This document shows positions 49,339 to 56,382 of a stretch of 64,000 nucleotides of DNA, in pieces. The stretch lies in assembly GCF_028748185.1 (NCBI RefSeq), contig NZ_CP118164.1, forward strand, positions 5,977,814 to 6,041,813. The letters run 5' to 3'. The position numbers were made by a program, and so were the translations under genes. This DNA comes from Bremerella sp. P1 (GTDB lineage: Bacteria > Planctomycetota > Planctomycetia > Pirellulales > Pirellulaceae). How positions within the stretch are numbered: position 1 is the stretch's first letter; each line of letters begins with the position of its first letter. Under the pieces are notes generated by a model. That model had not been told where the DNA came from and searched no databases. It saw only the letters and a program-made list of their open reading frames with translations.

Positions 49339-49366
49339 TTGACTTTTTTTGAAATCGAAATAATAT
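49339..49366 (+). promoter_or_regulatory. Sigma-70-like promoter of the ROK operon
   Basis: TTGACT (49339-49344) and TAATAT (49361-49366) are separated by 16 bases, close to the housekeeping consensus. The expected transcription start, around 49373, leaves a 30-base leader before ATG 49404, with AAGGA at 49392-49396 as ribosome site. A long T-run lies in the spacer. Confidence 0.6.
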
Positions 49367-49403
49367 CTTAGGCAGTTCACTCGTTGCCCGCAAGGAAATT
49401 TGG

Positions 49404-50579
49404 ATGCAGGCCGTTAAAACTAAACAGCGCGCGATTGCAGAAGCGGAATCCGAGTTGATTCGTCTGGTTCGTCAGACCGAGTCCGTCTCACGCGTCGAAC
49501 TAGCGCGTCAGTTGAGTTTGGCCCCATCGACGGTAGGCCTTTATGTCGATCGACTCGTGAGTGAAGGATTCCTTCAGGAAGGGCGAAAGGTCGCTAGCAG
49601 CGCAGGACGTCCCCCAACCATACTCGAGCTCAATCCAGAAGCAGGGCATTTCATTGGGGTCGACTTTGAGGCATCGCAAATCGCGATCACATCGGTCGAT
49701 TTCTCTCAACAGGTGCTCCAGCAAGAGGTCGTTCGCATTCTCGCATCCGACTCGGCCGCGCAGGTGGTCAAGAAGATCGAAACGGGCATCGAAGCAATCA
49801 AAAATGGCAGTCAACTGCTAGGAATCGGCATCGGTGTGCCTGGTGTTGTCGATCACCAGCTGGGTGAGGCCGTTCACTATGAACATATCACTGGATGGCA
49901 GCATATCCCTTTGGTCGAGCACTTCTCACAACAGTTCGACGTACCTGTCTATATCGAAAACAATATCCGTGCTATGGCACTGGCTGAGCAGTGGTTTGGT
50001 TCTGCTCGTGGGGTGAGTGATTTCGTTTGTTTGGGAATTCGTAGTGGTATTGGCGCGGGAGTCGTAATCGACGGGCGGCTTCATACCGGGCAGAACGGTC
50101 TCGCAGGCGAAATCGGGAACTGGCCGTGCGAACGTCTTGAAGACGACTCGCGAGAGCTTGTTCCGCTGGAACGCATCGCTTCGGTTTGGGCGATTCTTGA
50201 TCAACTGGCCGCACGCATGGCTGCCGGGGAAAAGACTGCGTTGTCGCTGAAACGGAACCGTGTCGTCCTGGAGGACATGCTTGCCGCCGCTGAGAAGCAG
50301 GAGCCGTTAGTTCTCGATGTTTTACAGTCTGCAGCCAGTGCTGTCGGACGCGTAATCGCGCAGATCAGCCTGTTACTAAACCCCGAAAAGATCATTGTAG
50401 CCGGGCCATTGGCTAAGTTGACAGATGCGTTCCTCGAGCCAATCCGTCAGGTTGTCTATCCCCTGTCCAATACGAAGCATGCCAGGGCTCCTCGAATTGT
50501 GGCTTCTGAATTCGGCATGCATGGAGGGGCGCTCGGGGCTGCCGCATTGGCCGTCCATCAGTGGAAGCCATTGCGCTAA
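49404..50579 (+). CDS. ROK-family transcriptional regulator lacking the zinc-cysteine cluster
   Basis: A 391-residue ROK protein. An N-terminal winged helix-turn-helix is at about 20-60 (SRVELARQLSLAPSTVGLYVDRLVSEG), followed by the ROK sugar kinase-like fold: GVDFEASQIAITSVDF, GIGIGVPGVVD, ENNIRAMALAEQWFG and GIGAGVVIDGRLHTGQNGLAGEIGNW. The typical zinc site CxCGxxGC after the glycine-rich loop is missing: this region reads WPCERLEDDSRELVPLE, with one Cys. It should therefore be a sugar-responsive repressor without kinase activity. It is the first gene of the plus-strand operon to 54980 and has a good sigma-70-like promoter. Confidence 0.93.
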   Translation: MQAVKTKQRAIAEAESELIRLVRQTESVSRVELARQLSLAPSTVGLYVDRLVSEGFLQEGRKVASSAGRPPTILELNPEAGHFIGVDFEASQIAITSVDFSQQVLQQEVVRILASDSAAQVVKKIETGIEAIKNGSQLLGIGIGVPGVVDHQLGEAVHYEHITGWQHIPLVEHFSQQFDVPVYIENNIRAMALAEQWFGSARGVSDFVCLGIRSGIGAGVVIDGRLHTGQNGLAGEIGNWPCERLEDDSRELVPLERIASVWAILDQLAARMAAGEKTALSLKRNRVVLEDMLAAAEKQEPLVLDVLQSAASAVGRVIAQISLLLNPEKIIVAGPLAKLTDAFLEPIRQVVYPLSNTKHARAPRIVASEFGMHGGALGAAALAVHQWKPLR

Positions 50580-50638
50580 CGGTTTATTCCTTTCATTCCC
50601 GCAAGACAAACGGAACCTAGTTTTCAGGAACTCCCACC

Positions 50639-51649
50639 ATGACCGATCCACGGTTGAACGTCTCGCCCATCAGTGTGCCCAATCAACAGTCGTATGATGG
50701 AGAAGTATTTCCATTAGTTCTGCAGTGTGACGCCAAGTCAGCGACGCTGGAAGACGCTGTTAATTGGGCCAAGGAGAACCATGTTGACTTGTTACGACAG
50801 GGGCAGACGCATGGGGCGATCCTTTTTCGTGGCTTTCCGTTGAGCGAACCGGAAGATTTCGATCGTTTCATTGCCACATTCGACATTGAGAACTTTCCCT
50901 ACGAGGTATCTCTCTCCAACGCCGTTCGGACAAACTTTACAGAACGCGTGTTCTCGGCCAACGAGGCTCCTTCGACGGTGAACATCTATTTGCATCACGA
51001 GATGGCGCAAACGCCTATTTTCCCCAGCAAGCTGTTCTTCTGCTGCTGGCAGGCCGCCGAAGAGGGAGGTGCCACGCCACTGTGCCGCTCCGATGTTTTG
51101 TTCGAGCGGATTCAAGAGCGTTTTCCTCAGTTCGCCTATGACTGCGAAACGAAAGGGTTGAAATACACAAACGTAATGCCCGCCGCGAACGATGCATCTT
51201 CTGGGATGGGGCGTAGTTGGCAAAGCACGTTTCGGGTCGAAACGCAAGAAGAAGCTCAAGCTCGCATGGCTGAGTATGGGTACACATGGGAATGGATGGA
51301 GGATGGCAGCCTTCGCGCAACCACGCCTGTATTGCCGGCAGTCCGCGAAGTATCACCGGGCCGCAAAGTCTTCTTCAATCAATTAATTGCGGCCTTCTGT
51401 GGTTGGAAGGACAGTCGAAATGATCCTTCCAAGTCGATCACATTCGGCGACGGGCAACCGCTCGATCGGGACACGGTAATGGAAGTTGCCAAAATGGCGG
51501 ACCAACTGACGTTCGACCTTGCTTGGCAAGACGGTGATATCGCGTTGGTAGATAACTTCCTGGTGATGCACGGTCGCCGAACATTCCAAGGCCCACGAAA
51601 AATTCTGGCCTCGCTGCTCGAGATGGGACAGCACGCCCACGCGACATAA
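50639..51649 (+). CDS. Fe(II)/2-oxoglutarate-dependent dioxygenase (TauD/TfdA superfamily, CAS/SyrP-like)
   Basis: A 336-residue cytosolic protein of the TauD/TfdA superfamily. The metal triad is H119-x-E121 in LHHEMAQTP and the distal His311 in VMHGRRTF; Arg313/314 or Arg320 would bind 2-oxoglutarate. Glu instead of Asp in the HxD position is as in clavaminate synthase and SyrP rather than taurine dioxygenase. Conserved LFRGFPL and FCCWQAAEEGGATPLC segments also fit this subgroup. These enzymes hydroxylate small molecules, and some release sulfite from sulfonates. It follows the ROK gene by 59 bases and precedes a Gfo/Idh/MocA gene by 69; the substrate should be small and imported by the MFS protein of the operon (inference). 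Confidence 0.88.
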   Translation: MTDPRLNVSPISVPNQQSYDGEVFPLVLQCDAKSATLEDAVNWAKENHVDLLRQGQTHGAILFRGFPLSEPEDFDRFIATFDIENFPYEVSLSNAVRTNFTERVFSANEAPSTVNIYLHHEMAQTPIFPSKLFFCCWQAAEEGGATPLCRSDVLFERIQERFPQFAYDCETKGLKYTNVMPAANDASSGMGRSWQSTFRVETQEEAQARMAEYGYTWEWMEDGSLRATTPVLPAVREVSPGRKVFFNQLIAAFCGWKDSRNDPSKSITFGDGQPLDRDTVMEVAKMADQLTFDLAWQDGDIALVDNFLVMHGRRTFQGPRKILASLLEMGQHAHAT

Positions 51650-51718
51650 CTCGTAAATCCTCAAGTTTGAAAACTCGCATTGTGACCACGCTGGTCGATA
51701 CGAAAGATAGGACAACTC

Positions 51719-52762
51719 ATGACATCATCACCCGTACGTTTTGGCGTGATTGGATTCGGCGCCTGGGGCAAGTGTCACGCCGGGGCGATCAACAATACTG
51801 AAGGTGCCGAAGTCGCCGCCATCGCCGCGAAGTCAGAAAAGACTTGTGCGGAAGGTCGCGAAATGTATCCCAATGCATCGGTGTACCGCGATTATCGCGA
51901 CTTGCTGGCCCGGGACGATATTGAAGTGGTCCATGTGGTCATACCGAGCTATCTGCACTTTGAGATCGCGAAAGCGGTATTGGAATCGGGCAAGCATCTG
52001 CTGCTGGAAAAGCCGATGTGCCTGAATATCGCCGACTGCCAGGCTTTGAATCAGTTGGCAAAAGACAAGAATCTTCTACTGGCAGTTGGGCACGAACTGC
52101 GGCTATCATCACTATGGTCAAGAGTTAAGCAAGAGATCGACGCAGGAGCAATCGGCGAGCCACAATATGCATTGGTGGAGTTATCTCGCAAACCCTATCG
52201 CCTGGGAGCCGATGGCTGGCGTTACGATATCGACCGTGTGGGTAACTGGATTTTGGAAGAGCCGATCCATTTCTTCGATTTGGCTCGTTGGTATCTGAGT
52301 TCTGCCGGCAAGCCGACTTCGTTATACGCCACAGCCAATTCTCGCCAGGCAGGTCATCCCGAACTACAAGACAACTTTAGCGCGATTGTCAACTTTGATG
52401 GAGGAAAATACGCGGTCGTATCGCAGTCCCTGTCGATGTTCGAGCATCACCAGACCGCAAAGGTCGCCGGGACAGAAGGGTCCTTGTGGGCTAGTTGGAG
52501 TGGTGCCATGGATCGGACGCGTCACCCTAGTTTCTTTCTCAAGGCCTCCAACGGTGAAACCGTTCGAGATATTCAGATCGATAAGATCACCGGCGAAATC
52601 TTTGAACTCGAAGACCAGGTCGCTATGCTGCTGGAGGCCATCCGCGGTGACAAGCCGTTGTCGACAACGGCGGAAGATGGTATGTGGTCCGTGGCCATGT
52701 GCTTGGCTGCCCAAAAGTCCGTTGAATCGTGGCAACCAGTTGCCATGACCGACATCCTTTAG
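51719..52762 (+). CDS. Cytosolic Gfo/Idh/MocA-family oxidoreductase
   Basis: A 347-residue enzyme with N-terminal Rossmann motif VIGFGAWGKCHAGAI (about 9-23), the VVIPSYLHFEIAKAVL and LLLEKPMCLN (EKP with catalytic Lys) segments, and a C-terminal beta-sheet domain with VGNWILEEPIHFFDLARWYL (the conserved His/Asp). No signal peptide is seen, unlike the 47854 protein. Members use NAD(P) to oxidise or reduce sugars, inositols or related compounds; a recently described branch acts as NAD-dependent sulfoquinovosidase, so both are possible. It is the third gene of the operon with ROK regulator, dioxygenase, MFS and TauE genes. Confidence 0.92.
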   Translation: MTSSPVRFGVIGFGAWGKCHAGAINNTEGAEVAAIAAKSEKTCAEGREMYPNASVYRDYRDLLARDDIEVVHVVIPSYLHFEIAKAVLESGKHLLLEKPMCLNIADCQALNQLAKDKNLLLAVGHELRLSSLWSRVKQEIDAGAIGEPQYALVELSRKPYRLGADGWRYDIDRVGNWILEEPIHFFDLARWYLSSAGKPTSLYATANSRQAGHPELQDNFSAIVNFDGGKYAVVSQSLSMFEHHQTAKVAGTEGSLWASWSGAMDRTRHPSFFLKASNGETVRDIQIDKITGEIFELEDQVAMLLEAIRGDKPLSTTAEDGMWSVAMCLAAQKSVESWQPVAMTDIL

Positions 52763-52843
52763 ATAGCTTCCCTAACTCGTTCTTCCTTCCACATACATGT
52801 CCTTCCTTAATCCTCATCTCGTCTAAACAAGTGAAATGAAGCC

Positions 52844-54130
52844 ATGGACTCTCCTTCTCAACCAGCGCGACCATGGTATCACGAAGTAACGCGTTACCAA
52901 TGGTTGGTCCTGATCATTGCCTCAGCGGGTTGGGTGTTTGATGTTTATGAAGGGCAGATCTTCAACATCACTCGCAACCAGATGTTGAACGACATCGTCC
53001 CGCAGGCCGGGGCAAACGTGAAGTGGTACGGAGACTTCTTTCTGGCCATCTTCCTGTTCGGCGGAACGGTCGGGGGACTACTAGCTGGCACATTGGCAGA
53101 TCGCTTCGGCCGGCGACCTATCATGATTGCGACGATCCTCGCATACTCTGTGTTTTCCGGTTTGACGTTTTTCGCTACGGAACTCTGGCATGTTGCCATC
53201 TTGCGATTCCTGGTTGCCGTGGGTGTGGGTGGCGAATGGGCGGTTGCCGCTAGTTTGGTCGCGGAGGTCTTTCCACCGAAGGCGAGGGCCCAGGCGTCCG
53301 GCATCTTCCATGCGACAAGCATCCTGGGGACGTGGCTCGCGGCGCTCGCCGGTTTGGCCGTTGGAGCGAATTGGCAATATGCTTACCTCGTGGGTATTCT
53401 GCCTGCGCTTTTGATCGTGTGGGTCCGTTCTTCGGTTCAGGAACCGGAGCGATGGCAAAAGACGAAGGATGCAGCGAAGTCTTCTGCTGGGCCTGAAAAG
53501 CTAGGCAGCTTTAAGCAATTGCTGTTGGCCAATCCATGGAGTTTTCGCGCTTTCATGGGAATGGGCCTTGCTGCGGTTGGGCTGGGGACGTTCTGGGCAG
53601 TGACGGTTTCCGGGCAAGATCTCATGCGCGAGTTATTACTACGAAACGATGTTTCTCCAGAAGGGGCGGCACAACAGGCCAAGTTTGCTTATGGAATTGT
53701 TCAAGCGACGGGAGGGGGCATCGGGCTGCTTTCGTTTGGACCTCTGTCCGCGAGATTCGGTCGTAAGCCAACATTCATCTTCTTTCAACTTGCGGCTTTG
53801 GCTATCGTGCCAGCGGTCTGCTTTTTGCCACAGACCTATTGGCAACTTTTGTTTCTCTTGCCGTTGTTTGGATTCTTCACACTAGGAATTCATGCAGGCT
53901 ATGCGATTTACTTTCCAGAACTGTTTCCGACGCACCTTCGTGCCACGGGTACGAGCTTTTGTTTCAACGGCGGGAGAGTCGTCGCCGTTCCCGTATTGCT
54001 GGCGGCCGGCACGCTAAAGTCGGAAATCGATTTGAGAATAGCGGTTAGTTTACTAGCTCTACTCTTCCTAGTGGGGGTGGTGATAATGCTGTTCTTGCCG
54101 GAAACTAAAGGCCAGGAATTGCCTGAATAG
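52844..54130 (+). CDS. MFS transporter (sugar/organic acid:H+ symporter type)
   Basis: A 428-residue membrane protein with about 12 hydrophobic segments. It carries MFS motif A as GTLADRFGRRPIM, a second loop copy as SARFGRKPTF, and GVGVGGEWAVAASLVAEVFPPKARAQ, the typical sequence of the symporter group that includes aromatic-acid, shikimate and sialic acid transporters. It is not close to the AmpG-like MFS protein at 7796. Start ATG 52844 follows an 81-base spacer. In the operon with a dioxygenase and an oxidoreductase it is the likely importer of their substrate. Confidence 0.93.
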   Translation: MDSPSQPARPWYHEVTRYQWLVLIIASAGWVFDVYEGQIFNITRNQMLNDIVPQAGANVKWYGDFFLAIFLFGGTVGGLLAGTLADRFGRRPIMIATILAYSVFSGLTFFATELWHVAILRFLVAVGVGGEWAVAASLVAEVFPPKARAQASGIFHATSILGTWLAALAGLAVGANWQYAYLVGILPALLIVWVRSSVQEPERWQKTKDAAKSSAGPEKLGSFKQLLLANPWSFRAFMGMGLAAVGLGTFWAVTVSGQDLMRELLLRNDVSPEGAAQQAKFAYGIVQATGGGIGLLSFGPLSARFGRKPTFIFFQLAALAIVPAVCFLPQTYWQLLFLLPLFGFFTLGIHAGYAIYFPELFPTHLRATGTSFCFNGGRVVAVPVLLAAGTLKSEIDLRIAVSLLALLFLVGVVIMLFLPETKGQELPE

Positions 54131-54155
54131 ATTTGCTTCCCGGAAAGAATTGAGT

Positions 54156-54980
54156 GTGATATTGCTGCTGATCCCTCTGGTTATTTTCCTCGCTGCCACA
54201 GTTCAGGGGACAATCGGTTTTGGCTATGCAATCGTTTGTCTTGCTCTCTTCTCTTACTTCGTTGATTTTCGCGAAGCCAACGTGATCGTCGCCGTGAGCG
54301 TTTTGGCTCCATTGATTTCGGCGGTGTGGATGTACCGAGGTGAGCTCAAGATTCAGACGCTATTAATCTGCCTGGCAGGGGCAATCGTAGGGCTGCCAGT
54401 CGGCCTCTACTTCTTTAGTGTCGTAAATGAGACGTTGTTGATTCAAGTCACCGGAGTGTTGATCTTCTTGCTCTCGGCTGAAGGTCTTTGGTCAATGCGT
54501 AAGGAAATCAAGATCGAAACGGAAAAGGAAACCTCTTGGCTGTGGACTTCGATTGCTGGAGTTGCCAGTGGCCTGCTGACAGGCGCGGTCGGCATGGGTG
54601 GACCGCCGGTGGCAGCGTTTGCATCGAGGCAATCGTGGTCACCAAGGCAGATTAAAGTCTTTCTTTTGGCATTCAGTTTTCTGACCGCAATTCTCCGAGT
54701 CAGCGGTCTGGCCGCCGCCGGTTGGATGGACCTCTCGGTGCTGAGCTATTGTGTCTTGGCCATTCCTTTTGCTCTTCTCGGAATCTATTGCGGGCTCAAG
54801 GTGTCGCATAACATCGATGCCCGCGTGTTCCGTGGCCTTACGATGGGCACACTACTGCTGTTGTCGCTGGGTATGATTTTCCGCTCTCCTCCCGACAAAT
54901 CACAGGATGATGCGGCACCCGCTGCTACCGCGACCTCGTCCAAGACGGCGATGCATTTGGTAGAGTTCCGGTCTTCATGA
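54156..54980 (+). CDS. TauE/SafE-family anion exporter
   Basis: A 274-residue membrane protein with about seven or eight hydrophobic segments and the TauE/SafE repeats: ATVQGTIGFGYAIVCLALFS at the first half and GLLTGAVGMGGPPVAAFAS at the second half. Family members export sulfite, sulfoacetate or related anions. GTG 54156 is preferred, as GGAAAG lies 8 bases upstream; TTG 54150 is the alternative. It is 25 bases after the MFS gene and is the last of the five-gene operon. The C-terminal tail is hydrophilic, Ala/Thr-rich. Sulfite export would suggest that the operon releases sulfite from a sulfonate (inference). Confidence 0.9.
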   Translation: MILLLIPLVIFLAATVQGTIGFGYAIVCLALFSYFVDFREANVIVAVSVLAPLISAVWMYRGELKIQTLLICLAGAIVGLPVGLYFFSVVNETLLIQVTGVLIFLLSAEGLWSMRKEIKIETEKETSWLWTSIAGVASGLLTGAVGMGGPPVAAFASRQSWSPRQIKVFLLAFSFLTAILRVSGLAAAGWMDLSVLSYCVLAIPFALLGIYCGLKVSHNIDARVFRGLTMGTLLLLSLGMIFRSPPDKSQDDAAPAATATSSKTAMHLVEFRSS

Positions 54981-54981
54981 T

Positions 54982-55000
54982 ACGCATTTTCTCTATGCGT
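54982..55000 (+). terminator. Weak hairpin at the end of the ROK operon
   Basis: Perfect 6-base arms ACGCAT (54982-54987) and ATGCGT (54995-55000) with a 7-base loop begin 2 bases after the exporter stop. No T-run follows, so termination is likely weak or protein-assisted. Confidence 0.3.
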
Positions 55001-55091
55001 TGATGGCTAGGTTGCGTCCAAGATGCGAAGAGTGAAAGTCAGGCGCTCGAAGCAGATTGGTGCTAAGGGTTCATCGATTCGTTGTTAGGAA

Positions 55092-56360
55092 CTACTTGAG
55101 CACACTTGCGATCGCTGATCCGTCTCGTACAAGCGTTATTGGCCTGCCGACGTTTGCTTCGTATTCCGTCTTGGGATCGATGCCAATACTTTGGAAGAAT
55201 GTAGCTGCCAGATCATCGGGGCTGAATCCTTCGTTTAGTGGACCTTGGGCTTTGTCGTCCGTCGCCCCTATGACTTGACCCGTGCGAACACCGCCTCCTG
55301 CCATTAGGCTACACATCGCCCGGGCCCAATGGTCTCTTCCGGCGTTATTGTTTACCTTAGGTGTACGACCGAATTCGCCAGTGACAAGAATCGAAGTCGA
55401 ATCGAGTCGTCCACTCTCTCCCAATCGATCGAACATCGCCGATAGGCTTTGATCGAATTTTGGGGGCAGTTCTCTGCCCAACTGGTTGAAGTTGTCTTGG
55501 TGCGTATCCCAGCCTTCAAGCAGCACCGTTACGAATCGAACGCCAGCCTCGACCAATCGAGTTGCCAACATCATGCTCTGACCGTAGTCATGACGCCCAA
55601 AGCGATCGACCTCTCGGTCAGGCTCGAGGGACAGATCAAAGGCGTTACGGGAACGCTGGGAAGCAATAATACGATGTGCCTGTTCCGAGAATCGATTCAA
55701 ACCCTTAACGGAGTCGTCAAGTTCTTCAAACCCGGCGAAGGCTGTATCGATATCCTTTAATAACGCTGTGCGTGTGTTGAACTTTTCGAGCGTAAGCGAA
55801 CCATCCAATGTGATGCCCCGGACGCGAAACGGATGGCCATGTTGGGGCTTCTCTCCTGTCGATAGTGGTCCAAACTCGGCACCTAAATAGCCTGGTCCTT
55901 CAACAGGCCGGTCAATCGACACAAACGGTGGAATGTCGGGGTGCGAAGGAAACTCCTTACTAACGACCGAGCCATACATTGGATAGTTGACTACCGGCGT
56001 TGGCAAGTTTCCCGTAATGAGATAGCGAGTTCCTAAACCATGATCGGCCAGACTGTGGGTGACACCGCGAATCAGCGCATAGTTACCCGCTCGTTGGGCA
56101 AGACGCGGCAAGTGTTCGCATATCTCCATGCCTGGTACGGAGGTTTTGATCGGACGAAATTGCCCGCGGTATTCCGAGGGAGCATCCGGCTTAAGGTCGA
56201 ACGTATCCTGGTGGGCTGGCCCACCCATTAGGAAAACCAATATCGCCGAACGCCCTGAGTCGGGGTTACCAGTAGCCGCTTGAAGCTCTAGGTACTGACT
56301 CAGAGTCAAGCTGGTGCCCAAAGCACCGACCTTCAAAAAACTCCGCCTCGATAGAGCCAT
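55092..56360 (-). CDS. Tat-exported DUF1501 protein (EFGRTP subgroup)
   Basis: A 422-residue DUF1501 protein. MALSRRSFLKVG gives a very short N-region with RR at 5-6, the Tat signal. Family blocks: AILVFLMGGPAHQDTFDLKP, GVRFVTVLLEGWDTHQDNFN, VTGEFGRTPKVN, AGRDHWARAMCSLMAGGGV. It resembles the 13780 protein more than the 17008/28830 type (EFGRTP, GRDHW). ATG 56360 with AAAGG 8-12 bases upstream is chosen; the longest frame begins at TTG 56366. It follows its DUF1549 partner by 22 bases and the stop converges with the ROK operon. Confidence 0.93.
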   Translation of the reverse strand: MALSRRSFLKVGALGTSLTLSQYLELQAATGNPDSGRSAILVFLMGGPAHQDTFDLKPDAPSEYRGQFRPIKTSVPGMEICEHLPRLAQRAGNYALIRGVTHSLADHGLGTRYLITGNLPTPVVNYPMYGSVVSKEFPSHPDIPPFVSIDRPVEGPGYLGAEFGPLSTGEKPQHGHPFRVRGITLDGSLTLEKFNTRTALLKDIDTAFAGFEELDDSVKGLNRFSEQAHRIIASQRSRNAFDLSLEPDREVDRFGRHDYGQSMMLATRLVEAGVRFVTVLLEGWDTHQDNFNQLGRELPPKFDQSLSAMFDRLGESGRLDSTSILVTGEFGRTPKVNNNAGRDHWARAMCSLMAGGGVRTGQVIGATDDKAQGPLNEGFSPDDLAATFFQSIGIDPKTEYEANVGRPITLVRDGSAIASVLK

Positions 56361-56382
56361 GTTCAAACCTTTGGAAAGTGAG

